DNA of 64,000 bases, taken from positions 1-64,000 of the forward strand of contig JANQJG010000036.1 in assembly GCA_028281785.1 (NCBI GenBank), given 5' to 3'. The notes below the pieces were generated by a model that ran no database searches, was not told the DNA's origin, and worked only from the letters and a program-made list of their open reading frames with translations. This document shows, in pieces, positions 43,321 to 51,666 of this stretch. How positions within the stretch are numbered: the stretch's first letter is position 1; every line of letters begins with the position of its first letter. Both the position numbers and the translations under genes were made by a program. Source of the DNA: Rhodospirillales bacterium. GTDB taxonomy: Bacteria > Pseudomonadota > Alphaproteobacteria > Rhodospirillales > Shumkoniaceae.

Positions 43321-43527
43321 TCAAACGCCCAGCATCACCGACGACGCTTTGATAAGGACGGAGACCTCTTTTCCTTCGCCGATGCCGAGTTGCTCGACCG
43401 AATCGACCGTGATCACCGAGGTGATGACGTTTCCGCCGCCGATGTCGACCGTGACCTGGGCGTTGACATCGCCGGCCTTCACGGCGGTCACCCGGCCTTT
43501 CAAAACGTTGCGAGCGCTGATTTGCAT
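43321..43527 (-). CDS. single TOBE-domain molbindin (Mop-like)
   Basis: This 68-residue protein is a lone Mop/TOBE domain: SARNVLKGRVTAVKAGDVNAQVTVDIGG, then ITSVITVDSVEQLGI and VSVLIKASSVMLGV, the standard molybdate-binding fold. Such small proteins bind molybdate or molybdopterin-related anions in oligomers. No molybdate transporter (modABC) or moa/moe genes are visible nearby. It is convergent with the tRNA. GGGAGAACAACG precedes the ATG 43527, a good ribosome-binding site. Confidence 0.9.
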   Translation of the reverse strand: MQISARNVLKGRVTAVKAGDVNAQVTVDIGGGNVITSVITVDSVEQLGIGEGKEVSVLIKASSVMLGV

Positions 43528-43666
43528 GGTCGTTGTTCTCCCCTGTCTCGGTAAGAGTTCGACACCGCTCTTGGCATGGGCGCCGATCGGATTTCAACCC
43601 AAGAATGCCCAGAGCGTCCACCGAAAGAAAGGGACGGCTGCGGCCGCGCGGAGAGCATGACTCGAA

Positions 43667-43688
43667 CCGGCTCGGCGTACCCCGAGCC
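43667..43688. terminator. possible stem-loop after the 86-residue gene
   Basis: CGGCTCGG (43667-43674) and CCGAGCCG (43681-43688) form a perfect 8-bp stem with loop CGTACC, 40 bases beyond the stop of the minus-strand gene at 43728. A palindrome AGCTGATCAGCT (43692-43703) lies beside it. There is no T-run, so termination is not certain. Confidence 0.35.
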
Positions 43689-43727
43689 GAACAGCTGATC
43701 AGCTATCATTCGACAGATCGACCGCCG

Positions 43728-43988
43728 TCAGGCGCGAATGCTGGAAATGGTGCTCCTGAAATCGTTCGCCACCTCGTGGTGGCCGTGAAAATACTGAGAC
43801 TCCATCAAATCTTGAATGGCCGCGCCCTCGGTCGGGAAATGCCCGGCCCGGCGAACGAACGAGCGGTCGACCCAGGCGACCTCTCGCCAAAGGCCGTCGG
43901 ATTCGCTCTGATAGACATAGCCGAGGAAATCCTCGGCGCAGAACACGGAGGTCAACTGGCCTTCTCGACATGCCAGAATCTTGTTCAC
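43728..43988 (-). CDS. unknown 86-residue protein
   Basis: I do not recognise this protein. It is compact and soluble, with no membrane segment, and contains ACREGQLTSVFCAEDFLGYVY and a His/Phe-rich stretch ESQYFHGHHEVANDF near the C-terminus. Two Cys residues lie near the N-terminus. I choose GTG 43988 (VNKILACREG) over GTG 44009, because AAGGAG lies 9 bases upstream of it. Gaps on both sides are about 200 bases, so it is probably monocistronic. It may be a stress or redox-related small protein, but nothing in the sequence shows it. Confidence 0.6.
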   Translation of the reverse strand: MNKILACREGQLTSVFCAEDFLGYVYQSESDGLWREVAWVDRSFVRRAGHFPTEGAAIQDLMESQYFHGHHEVANDFRSTISSIRA

Positions 43989-44190
43989 GGACGCTTCTCC
44001 TTCTTTCACGCTACTGACCCATTCTCGGCAACTTCGATCTTCCCCCCGCGCTGAGATTTAGCGCTTCCCATGCCGTTCTCGCCCGCATTTTCGTTCTCTC
44101 AACACCGGCACCGATTGGAAGGCGATACCCAAGGCACCGCCTTCTCTTCGGCCGGCGCGCCTTCATTTTCGCCTGCCCACCCTTTTGCCC

Positions 44191-45735
44191 TCACGCGGCC
44201 TCGGCGCGCGGGGATTCCCGAAGCGTGGTCCGCGAAGGGGCGGACCGCTTGAAAAATGTCCTTCGAACGTCGGGAATGCCGCGGACCACACACCACGCCA
44301 TGATCGCGTAAGTCTGCCAAACGCCAAACACGGCGCCGAACCCCATGACCAAGCCGAACACCCCCAATAGCGAGAAGAAAAACATCATTCGAATGAGGTG
44401 TCCGGGGAAAAGCTGGCGGTCGCCGTCGCTGCGTCGGATGGCGTATTTCGTCCAGGTCCGTGTGATCTGTCCGAACAGCAACGCGAGCCCCGCCGGCCCG
44501 GAGGCGAATATCAACGCCGGCGCAAAGTACTTGACCAGATGAAGCGGATAGAAGATCGCGATACGCCAAATCAGCGGGGCATGATTGAACAGAAAGAAGA
44601 TGGATCGCGCGACGCCAATCAAGGCCAGCCAACCCGCGACAAGCACGCTTCGGGCCGCCATCGTCCCGATCTCTGGGTCGAATCCCAGACGCGTGACCGA
44701 TGCGAGGACAAACTCCGCGTCAAGGACGAAGATGCCGAAGAAGGTCAGGGCAACAGCCCAGTACCAGGCATAAGGCGTGACCCGGTAGTCTTTGTAGCGA
44801 TAGTATTCCTTGCTGAGCTTCGGGTTGGCTTCGTAAAGAAAACCAACACGGTCGTTTTCCACGTAACCGATCTCGTATGTCAGCCGGAAGGCCAAGAACA
44901 AGGAAAACGCGCAGATCCAGATCGACCAATGCCAAGGCTGATACAAGAGGAAGCAGAACGCGACGAGGGCGAACTCGTCAAGCAGGATGGTTCTTATGAA
45001 GAAGCCCTGCCCCGGGCGTTTGACGACATCGGTGTAGAAGAACGGGACGTAGACCTTGTCGTGCGGCCGCGGCTTCTTGGTCGCCGTCCAGCGAATATGA
45101 AAGCCTTGCTCGAACCGCGCCAGGACATCGGCGTCGTCGACTTCGGAATCGGTCACGAAGATATCGCGAGTCGCATCGGCCGCGACCCGCTTGCCAAACA
45201 ACCGCGAGGCCTTGCCTTCACGCCGGAATCGCGATGCGTCCAGCATCGAGCTCGCGATCACGGACGCTCCCTCAAGGGGTGTCCCGACAATCAGGCGGCG
45301 GATCACGAAGGAATAGCCGAAGCTGACGATCACCACCCGGTCGGCGCCCACCTCAGCCAGCAGCGGAGCCAGAGCCCGATTATAATGACGTTCGAAGATG
45401 GCATGGGCCCGCCGCCGGAAGAGAAGCAGGGTCCACGGCATCAGAATCACGACCGCAAGCACGCGAATCGGGTCCCGCCATACGAAGGACCGCCGTTCGC
45501 CGGGGAGGAAAGACCAGGGCTTCAGAAGGCCCAGAACGCGCAGGAGTAGAGCCGCCAGGAACGCTGGCCTCGCGCATTCGAGAAACTCGTCGGTCGAGTT
45601 CGCGAGGAAAAGTGTATAGTCGAAGTCGACAAAGACCCTGCTGTCGCCGCGATCCTTGTGCAGCGCTTGGCGCAGACCGTCAAACTGGTTGGCCGTGGCT
45701 GGATGGCAGAGGCTCGTCATCGCTTTGGGCGGCAT
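44191..45735 (-). CDS. HAD-superfamily phosphatase domain fused to a multi-pass membrane domain
   Basis: This 514-residue protein begins with a HAD domain: motif I DFDYT gives Asp37, Asp39 and Thr41, motif II Ser is near VIVSFGYSFVIRR, and the acidic motif is TDSEVDDAD. Two short hydrophobic stretches interrupt it (about residues 53-70 and 90-107). The C-terminal half has about six membrane helices. The segment EIGYVENDRVGFLYEANPKLS sits where UbiA prenyltransferases carry an Asp-rich motif but lacks it, so a relation to HAD-UbiA fusions is possible and unproven. It is alone on its strand between AT-rich spacers, with the acidic-tail codon use of its neighbours not shared. Confidence 0.65.
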   Translation of the reverse strand: MPPKAMTSLCHPATANQFDGLRQALHKDRGDSRVFVDFDYTLFLANSTDEFLECARPAFLAALLLRVLGLLKPWSFLPGERRSFVWRDPIRVLAVVILMPWTLLLFRRRAHAIFERHYNRALAPLLAEVGADRVVIVSFGYSFVIRRLIVGTPLEGASVIASSMLDASRFRREGKASRLFGKRVAADATRDIFVTDSEVDDADVLARFEQGFHIRWTATKKPRPHDKVYVPFFYTDVVKRPGQGFFIRTILLDEFALVAFCFLLYQPWHWSIWICAFSLFLAFRLTYEIGYVENDRVGFLYEANPKLSKEYYRYKDYRVTPYAWYWAVALTFFGIFVLDAEFVLASVTRLGFDPEIGTMAARSVLVAGWLALIGVARSIFFLFNHAPLIWRIAIFYPLHLVKYFAPALIFASGPAGLALLFGQITRTWTKYAIRRSDGDRQLFPGHLIRMMFFFSLLGVFGLVMGFGAVFGVWQTYAIMAWCVVRGIPDVRRTFFKRSAPSRTTLRESPRAEAA

Positions 45736-46245
45736 ATCCTACCCCGCGCGGTTTCATGCGACATCTCCGCCCCTCCCCGACGTATTGAAAGGCGGGCGCG
45801 GGCCCCCTCCTTAGCAGTGACGATAAGCCTCTCCGGGCTTCACATCCTCCATGTACTGCGGACTGTAATCGATCCGATCTCACCCAACTATTATACTTTT
45901 GGGACACTCATCTCCTTTGTGCCGATTTGGGAGTAACTCTATCGGATAGATAACTTCCAAACGACGGGCCACCTATCCATTAGTTTCCCCAAAAACTCGG
46001 CTCGGAAGGATCAATAGCTCTTGAGTGGCAGCATTCTCTTTCGAAATCGCCGGGAATCAACGGGCTAAGGGCCCCGCGGAACTTGGCGGTGGAGTCCTTG
46101 CCCACGCCTTGCGCGAGGGGTGGTTTAGGCGTCAACGGCAACTGCGTCCATGCGATGCGATATCTGGCAATTTTGCTACCAAAGGGGAACGCGCTCTCCC
46201 ATCTCTTAAATAATGTCCATGCGACGACGAGACGGGGAGTGTCTG
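45736..46245. other. AT-rich 510-base intergenic region
   Basis: No supported gene. Bases 45,860-46,020 are clearly richer in A and T than the surroundings. On the minus strand a TATAAT box is at 45890-45895, a possible promoter for the HAD gene 155 bases away, but there is no good -35. An 11-base palindrome CTATCGGATAG lies at 45939-45949. Short open frames in the rest have no recognisable product. Confidence 0.5.
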
Positions 46246-47172
46246 ATGGGTATCAGGCCGTCAGTTTTGTCCGGCATTGCCGCTTTCTCGTGGATTCTGA
46301 CGCTTTGGACCGCGCCGGCGGAAGCGAGGAAGGTGGATCTCGAGTTGGTTCTGGCCGTTGACGTGTCGGGAAGCGTCGACATCGAAGAGGCCAAACTCCA
46401 ACGACAGGGTTATGTCTCCGCGTTGGTTGATCCCGCCGTGATCAGCGCCATAGAGGGTGGCTACCAGGGTGCGATCGCCGTTACCTATCTGGAATGGGCG
46501 GGTAGCCACCACAAGTCGGTGGTGGCCGAATGGGCCGTAATCGAAGACGAGGCCAGTGCCCGAGCCTTCGCCGCCGCAATTGGTGAAGCGCCGATCACAT
46601 CCGGGCTCTGGACATCCATCAGCGGCGCGATCGAATTCGCCATGCCGATGTTTGATCAAAACGGGTATGAAGGATCCCGGCGAGTCATCGATATCTCCGG
46701 CGATGGCGCCAATAACGACGGCCGTCTAGTCACGCTCGCACGCGACGACGCGGTGGCCGCCCGCGTCACCATAAACGGCCTGCCGATCGTGAACGACCGG
46801 CCGAATCCGTTTGGCTGGCGTCAGATCCCCGATCTCGACCTCTACTATCGCAACTGCGTGATCGGCGGGATGGGTGCCTTCATCGTCGTCGCGGAGGGAT
46901 TCGAGGATTTCGCCGCAGCTATTCGCAAGAAGCTCATTTTCGAAATCGCGGGCACGGCTCCTTGGAACGGGCAAACGGTCCTGAGAGGCCAGGGGCGTGT
47001 TTTCTTGGGGTCGCCATCCGCCTTGTATACCCTGGCAACCGCGCCGCTTTCAGCCGCACCGTCCCGGCATAGTGACGTCGGGCTGCAGCAGGCTGCACGA
47101 ACCCCGCCGAGTTGCGACATCGGCGAGCGGCTATTGCGGCAGCGGCGCGGGTACTGGGGCAACGACAACTAG
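46246..47172 (+). CDS. secreted DUF1194 von Willebrand A-domain protein
   Basis: This protein of about 308 residues has an N-terminal signal-like segment (MGIRPSVLSGIAAFSWILTL, cleavage after AEA near residue 28). It has a vWA-like domain with metal-site motif DVSGSVD and the later TSGLWTSI. Family DUF1194 is typical of alphaproteobacteria and of unknown role. I choose ATG 46246, since GGGGAG lies 7 bases upstream, against ATG 46213. After the domain is a 50-residue Ala/Pro/Arg-rich tail. It lies between two AT-rich spacers. Confidence 0.82.
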   Translation: MGIRPSVLSGIAAFSWILTLWTAPAEARKVDLELVLAVDVSGSVDIEEAKLQRQGYVSALVDPAVISAIEGGYQGAIAVTYLEWAGSHHKSVVAEWAVIEDEASARAFAAAIGEAPITSGLWTSISGAIEFAMPMFDQNGYEGSRRVIDISGDGANNDGRLVTLARDDAVAARVTINGLPIVNDRPNPFGWRQIPDLDLYYRNCVIGGMGAFIVVAEGFEDFAAAIRKKLIFEIAGTAPWNGQTVLRGQGRVFLGSPSALYTLATAPLSAAPSRHSDVGLQQAARTPPSCDIGERLLRQRRGYWGNDN

Positions 47173-47229
47173 CGTGCTGACCGACCATAGGAGCTATCGT
47201 GACGGAACTCAAATTACACATATATATGG

Positions 47230-47235
47230 TATAAT
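47230..47235 (+). promoter_or_regulatory. -10 box for the peroxiredoxin gene
   Basis: TATAAT at 47230-47235 lies in a strikingly AT-rich stretch (about 47,210-47,275), some 120 bases upstream of the peroxiredoxin start. The -35 region at about 47207-47212 (ACTCAA) is a poor match, so control by an activator is likely. The whole gap from the DUF1194 stop to the peroxiredoxin start is 182 bases. Confidence 0.4.
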
Positions 47236-47354
47236 AAATAATAACTTCTCGAAGATATGTGTTTTTTGCATATTCCTCTCGAAAGCGCTTCCGTCGCACC
47301 CTAAATCAGCGGAATCACAGATGGGGCCATCAACGATGCACGGAGGATGATTCA

Positions 47355-48014
47355 ATGGCCATTCGCTTGGGGGATACGGCGCCCGATTTCACCGCCGAGA
47401 CGACCGAAGGAACGATCAGCTTTCACGATTGGATCGGGGATGGCTGGGCCATTCTCTTTTCTCATCCAAAAGACTTCACGCCGGTCTGCACCACGGAACT
47501 CGGCTACATGGCCGGCCTGAAGTCGGAATTCGACAAACGGAACTGCAAAATCATAGGCCTCAGCGTCGACCCGGTCGGCAGTCACGAAGGGTGGGCAAAA
47601 GACATCGAGGAAACCCAGGGGCATGCCGTCAACTACCCGTTGATCGGCGATCCCGAGCTGAAAGTCGCAAAGCTCTACGACATGCTCCCGGCCGAAGCCG
47701 GCGAGACGTCCGAGGGCCGGACACCGGTCGACAATCAGACGGTCCGGACCGTTTTCCTCGTTGGGCCCGACAAAAAGGTCAAGCTGTCCTTGACATACCC
47801 GATGAGCACCGGACGCAACTTCGACGAGGTCCTGAGGGTGCTCGATTCCTGCCAGCTGACGGCCAAACACCAGGTGGCGACACCGGTCAATTGGAAGCAG
47901 GGCGAGGACGTGATCATCGTTCCGGCGGTGTCGGACGAGCAGGCAAAGCAGAAGTATCCCGAGGGGTGGAAGACCCTGAAGCCTTATCTGCGAATCGTGT
48001 CGCAGCCGAAGTAA
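47355..48014 (+). CDS. 1-Cys peroxiredoxin (Prx6 type)
   Basis: This 219-residue peroxidase has the peroxidatic Cys45 in FTPVCTTELG. A resolving-type Cys elsewhere is not in the standard 2-Cys place; length and the long C-terminal arm (VATPVNWKQGEDVIIVP, ending PYLRIVSQPK) mark the 1-Cys Prx6 group. It reduces H2O2 and lipid hydroperoxides in the cytosol. ATG 47355 has GGAGGATG about 6 bases upstream. The frame's longer start lies in the AT-rich leader. It is convergent with the TetR-like gene. Confidence 0.93.
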   Translation: MAIRLGDTAPDFTAETTEGTISFHDWIGDGWAILFSHPKDFTPVCTTELGYMAGLKSEFDKRNCKIIGLSVDPVGSHEGWAKDIEETQGHAVNYPLIGDPELKVAKLYDMLPAEAGETSEGRTPVDNQTVRTVFLVGPDKKVKLSLTYPMSTGRNFDEVLRVLDSCQLTAKHQVATPVNWKQGEDVIIVPAVSDEQAKQKYPEGWKTLKPYLRIVSQPK

Positions 48015-48026
48015 TTTGGACAGCCG

Positions 48027-48057
48027 GGCCGAGTGGTCATTGGCACTGCTCGGCCCT
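48027..48057. terminator. hairpin between convergent peroxiredoxin and TetR-like genes
   Basis: GGGCCGAG (48027-48034) pairs perfectly with CTCGGCCC (48050-48057). It overlaps the end of the TetR-like gene on the other strand and lies 13 bases after the peroxiredoxin stop. Both genes end here, so it could terminate either, though T-runs are poor. Confidence 0.4.
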
Positions 48058-48684
48058 GTCCTCCCATCGCCTTTGCGGCCGGTGTTCAAAATCGGGCCAA
48101 AAGATGACCATCGCCCGATCTGCCTCGAAAAGCCGCTTGGCCAGGAACCGCCTTGTCCTTTTGGAGCCCGCGCTTTCATCCCGGAGCCAGACTCCCAGGG
48201 TCGCCAGCAGCAGGGCGGTCAGCCCGACTTCCTCGATCTGACGTCTGAAACCCGAGGCTTCGAGCCGTGCCGCGTCGCGGATCCAATGGACTGTGCGTGA
48301 CAGATTGAAGACCAGCGGCACCCAATGATGCGGATGGCTGGGATGGAGCTTGACAGCGATCATCTGTCCCGTCACCCGGCGGTGGAGCGATAGCGCTTCG
48401 AACCAGGCCATGATGACCCGATAGAGGCGCTCGGGCGCGGGCAGGCCGGCGGCGGCATCGTCGTCCGCCTGGATCATCGCCATCAGCGCCCGCCCGAACC
48501 AAGCGTTGGCCACCGCGTCGAGATCCCGAAACTCCTTACGGATCTCCGCGAGCGACACCCCCAGATCGGCGGCGACTGAATGGAGGCTCATGTTATGCCA
48601 CCCGACCACCTCCGCCCTCTCCAACGCGGCGTCAACGATGCGATCCGCCAGATCTGCGCGCGGCTTGCTGCTTGAGCGGGCCAT
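48037..48684 (-). CDS. TetR/COQ9-like helix-turn-helix protein
   Basis: This 215-residue protein has an N-terminal TetR-type helix-turn-helix (DRIVDAALERAEVVGWHNMSLHSVAADLGVSLAEIRKEF region) and a helical C-terminal domain with GFRRQIEEVGLTALLLATLGVWLRDESAGSKRTRRF-type residues, similar to COQ9/ubiquinone-linked or TetR regulators. Which one cannot be settled by eye. No ubiquinone gene is adjacent. It is divergent from rrf2 across 209 bases. It may simply be a regulator. Confidence 0.65.
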   Translation of the reverse strand: MARSSSKPRADLADRIVDAALERAEVVGWHNMSLHSVAADLGVSLAEIRKEFRDLDAVANAWFGRALMAMIQADDDAAAGLPAPERLYRVIMAWFEALSLHRRVTGQMIAVKLHPSHPHHWVPLVFNLSRTVHWIRDAARLEASGFRRQIEEVGLTALLLATLGVWLRDESAGSKRTRRFLAKRLFEADRAMVIFWPDFEHRPQRRWEDRAEQCQ

Positions 48685-48868
48685 TCCGAGACGCCTCCCC
48701 TTCCGTGACCGGGGTGCTCACCTTTCGAGAGACACGTGGGGATGCGACCGTCGGTGGGCAACTCAGCCCGGCGCAAGGCTACCGGTAAATCGCCATGTTC
48801 GATCCGGGTTGTTTTGGGGAGTCAATACCCTTGAAAACCTGACTGCTCCGCTCTATTTTGCAATCGGG

Positions 48869-48879
48869 ACTAATTTAGT
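48869..48879 (+). promoter_or_regulatory. candidate Rrf2/IscR operator upstream of the SUF operon
   Basis: The 11-base palindrome ACTAATTTAGT (ACTAA-T-TTAGT) lies 14 bases upstream of the rrf2 start. It resembles the ACTAA..TTAGT Fe-related boxes described for alphaproteobacterial IscR-type regulators and sits beside a weak promoter. Autoregulation of rrf2 and the suf genes by their Fe-S regulator is inferred. Confidence 0.6.
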
Positions 48880-48893
48880 ACTGTATTGGCGGG

Positions 48894-49364
48894 ATGCTCA
48901 AACTCAATCGGATGACCGACTATGGAGTGGTCGTGCTGGCCCATTTGGCGGAGGCCGACGGCCAAGTGCTGACGACGCCGGAGATCGCGGCGGCCACCAG
49001 GCTTTCCCAGCCCACGGTCGCCAAGCTGCTCAAACTCCTGGCGCAAGGCGGCTTGGCCGTGTCGCACCGCGGCGCACGTGGCGGTTACACCCTGGCACGG
49101 CGCCCCGCCGAGATTTCGATGTTCGAGGCGGTCGAGGTGCTGGACGGGCCTGTCGCCGTGACCTCTTGCGTGGAGACCGATCACGAAGGCTGCAACCGTG
49201 AACCTGTGTGCCCGATGTCGGGCCGCTGGGACCCGGTAAACGTAGCCATCCGGACGACCCTCGAAAGAATCACCTTGGCCGACATGATCGCGCCCGACAG
49301 TCTTTTCCATTTGCGCAAGGCGGCGCCGGCCCCGCCCGCCCAAAAGGCCGCATTGACGGCGTAA
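48894..49364 (+). CDS. SUF system Rrf2-family Fe-S regulator
   Basis: This 156-residue winged-helix regulator has an N-terminal DNA-binding domain and three Cys at residues 92, 100 and 106 (SCVETDHEGCNREPVC), the usual cluster ligands of IscR/SufR-type Rrf2 proteins. It heads the suf operon, so it probably senses Fe-S status and controls the operon. Start ATG 48894 (MLKLNRMTDY) with GGCGGG upstream. The C-terminal 25 residues are Ala/Pro-rich. It is called iscR or sufR in some annotations; the exact name is uncertain. Confidence 0.88.
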   Translation: MLKLNRMTDYGVVVLAHLAEADGQVLTTPEIAAATRLSQPTVAKLLKLLAQGGLAVSHRGARGGYTLARRPAEISMFEAVEVLDGPVAVTSCVETDHEGCNREPVCPMSGRWDPVNVAIRTTLERITLADMIAPDSLFHLRKAAPAPPAQKAALTA

Positions 49365-49408
49365 TCCCATGAGCCCATGCCCCGAAAAAAATCGCTGAGG
49401 AGATCGCG

Positions 49409-50866
49409 ATGCCGCCCGTGACCGAAACCATCGACCACGTCCGTTCGGTGACCGAACAGAAGTACAAGTACGGCTTCGTGACCGACATCGAAACCGATAC
49501 GGTGCCGAAAGGCCTGAATGAAGGCATTGTCCGATTCATTTCGGCCAAGAAAGGCGAGCCCGAATGGATGTTGGAGTGGCGCCTGCGAGCCTTCCGGCTC
49601 TGGCAGACGCTTGAGGAGCCGAGTTGGGCGAAGATCGGCTATCCCGAGATCGACTATCAGGATGCCTACTATTATTCGGCCCCCAAACAGGCATCGGATC
49701 GCCCCCAGAGCCTCGACGAGGTCGATCCAAAGCTCCTTGAAACCTACGAAAAGCTCGGAATTCCGCTGCGAGAGCAGGAAGTGCTGGCAGGCGTCGCCGT
49801 TGACGCGGTGTTCGACAGCGTCTCGGTGGCCACGACCTTCAAGGGAAAACTTGAGGAGCAGGGAATCATCTTCTGCTCGATGTCGGAGGCGATCCGCGAA
49901 CACCCGGAACTGGTCCGCAAATATCTCGGCAGCGTTGTCCCCTATTCGGACAACTATTTCGCCACCTTGAACTCGGCGGTCTTCACGGACGGATCCTTCG
50001 TCTATGTTCCGAAGGGCGTGCGCTGCCCGATGGAGCTGAGCACCTATTTCCGCATCAACGCCGCGCAGACCGGCCAGTTCGAACGCACCCTCATCATTGC
50101 CGAGCCGGGAAGTTATGTAAGCTATCTCGAAGGCTGCACGGCACCGATGCGCGATGAGAATCAGCTCCACGCCGCGGTGGTCGAACTGATCGCCATGGAT
50201 GACGCCGAAATCAAATACTCGACGGTGCAAAACTGGTATCCCGGAGACGAGGACGGGAAGGGCGGGATCTACAATTTCGTCACCAAGCGCGGCGCCTGCC
50301 GCGGCCGGAATTCCAAGATCTCCTGGACCCAGGTCGAAACCGGCTCGGCGGTGACCTGGAAGTATCCGAGCTGCATCCTCCAAGGCGACAACTCGGTCGG
50401 TGAGTTCTACTCCATCGCCATCACCAACAACTTCCAGCAGGCCGACACCGGGACCAAGATGATCCATATCGGCAAGAACACGCGCAGCACGATCGTGTCC
50501 AAGGGGATCTCGGCCGGCCGGTCCGACAATACCTATCGCGGGCTGGTTCGCGTTCAGCCCAAGGCCGAGAACGCCCGCAACTACACCCAATGCGACTCTC
50601 TGCTCGTGGGCGATCAGTGCGGGGCCCACACCGTTCCCTATGTCGAATGCCGCAACCGAACGGGAAAGATCGAGCACGAGGCGACCACCTCGCGGATCAG
50701 CGACGACCAGCTGTTCTATTGCACGCAGCGCGGGATGTCGGCGGAGGAGGCGGTGTCGTTGATCGTCAACGGTTTCTGCCGGGAAGTCCTGCAGGAACTG
50801 CCGATGGAATTCGCGGTGGAGGCCCAGAAGCTCGTGGGCATCAGCTTGGAAGGCAGCGTCGGCTGA
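49409..50866 (+). CDS. sufB: Fe-S scaffold component SufB
   Basis: This 485-residue beta-helix protein forms the SufBCD scaffold for new Fe-S clusters. Motifs such as [16 protein letters not shown] and [22 protein letters not shown], with the Cys in FYCTQRG, are present. It lies 44 bases after the regulator, with a good GAGG-type upstream site, and heads the structural genes. Confidence 0.96.
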   Translation: MPPVTETIDHVRSVTEQKYKYGFVTDIETDTVPKGLNEGIVRFISAKKGEPEWMLEWRLRAFRLWQTLEEPSWAKIGYPEIDYQDAYYYSAPKQASDRPQSLDEVDPKLLETYEKLGIPLREQEVLAGVAVDAVFDSVSVATTFKGKLEEQGIIFCSMSEAIREHPELVRKYLGSVVPYSDNYFATLNSAVFTDGSFVYVPKGVRCPMELSTYFRINAAQTGQFERTLIIAEPGSYVSYLEGCTAPMRDENQLHAAVVELIAMDDAEIKYSTVQNWYPGDEDGKGGIYNFVTKRGACRGRNSKISWTQVETGSAVTWKYPSCILQGDNSVGEFYSIAITNNFQQADTGTKMIHIGKNTRSTIVSKGISAGRSDNTYRGLVRVQPKAENARNYTQCDSLLVGDQCGAHTVPYVECRNRTGKIEHEATTSRISDDQLFYCTQRGMSAEEAVSLIVNGFCREVLQELPMEFAVEAQKLVGISLEGSVG

Positions 50867-50903
50867 CGTCGGACGCCTCGTCGAAAACAAGGAAAGAACA
50901 AAC

Positions 50904-51656
50904 ATGCTTGAGATCAAGAACCTGCACGCCACCGTCGAGGACAAGAAGATCCTCAACGGCCTCGACCTAAAGGTGAATTCCGGCGAGGTGCACGCCATCA
51001 TGGGGCCCAACGGCTCGGGCAAGAGCACGCTGGCCTACGTCCTCGCCGGCCGTGACGGCTATGACGTCACGGAGGGCAGCGTTACCTATCTCGGCAAGGA
51101 TCTCCTTGACCTGGAACCGGACGAGCGCGCCGGTGAGGGCGTGTTCCTCGCCTTTCAGTATCCGGTGGAGATCCCGGGTGTCGACAACGCGACCTTCCTG
51201 AAAACGGCCTACAACGCGGTCCGTAAATACCGCAGCGAACCTCAGATGGACGCGATGCAGTTCCTCAAGCTTCTCCGCGAGAAGCGGGAGCTTCTGCACA
51301 TGGGCGACGAGATGCTGCGCCGGCCCGTCAACGTTGGATTTTCCGGCGGCGAGAAGAAGCGGAACGAAATTCTCCAGATGGCGGTTCTCGACCCCAGACT
51401 CGCGGTGCTCGACGAGACGGATTCGGGGCTCGACATCGACGCCCTGAAGACCGTCGCCGACGGCATCAATACGCTGCGCAATCCGGAGCGCGCGGTCGTG
51501 CTCATCACCCACTACCAGCGACTCCTGGACTATGTACAGCCGGATTACGTCCATGTGCTCTCGGCTGGCCGCATCGTGAAATCCGGGGACAAGGAGCTGG
51601 CGCTGGAACTCGAGCGATCGGGCTACGCCGGCATCGCCGCCCCGGCCGCCGCCTGA
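50904..51656 (+). CDS. sufC: SufC ATPase of the SUF complex
   Basis: This 250-residue ABC ATPase drives SufB/SufD. Walker A is GPNGSGKSTLAYVLAG, the signature is FSGGEKKRNEILQM, and Walker B is LAVLDETDSGLDIDA. It belongs to the soluble, membrane-free ABC group. It lies 37 bases after sufB with AAGGAAAG upstream. Confidence 0.96.
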   Translation: MLEIKNLHATVEDKKILNGLDLKVNSGEVHAIMGPNGSGKSTLAYVLAGRDGYDVTEGSVTYLGKDLLDLEPDERAGEGVFLAFQYPVEIPGVDNATFLKTAYNAVRKYRSEPQMDAMQFLKLLREKRELLHMGDEMLRRPVNVGFSGGEKKRNEILQMAVLDPRLAVLDETDSGLDIDALKTVADGINTLRNPERAVVLITHYQRLLDYVQPDYVHVLSAGRIVKSGDKELALELERSGYAGIAAPAAA

Positions 51657-51666
51657 GGACCCGGCC

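Noticed and set aside
45736-46245. Small genes in the AT-rich spacer
   Set aside because: Short open frames lack good ribosome-binding sites, overlap each other and show no recognisable sequence.
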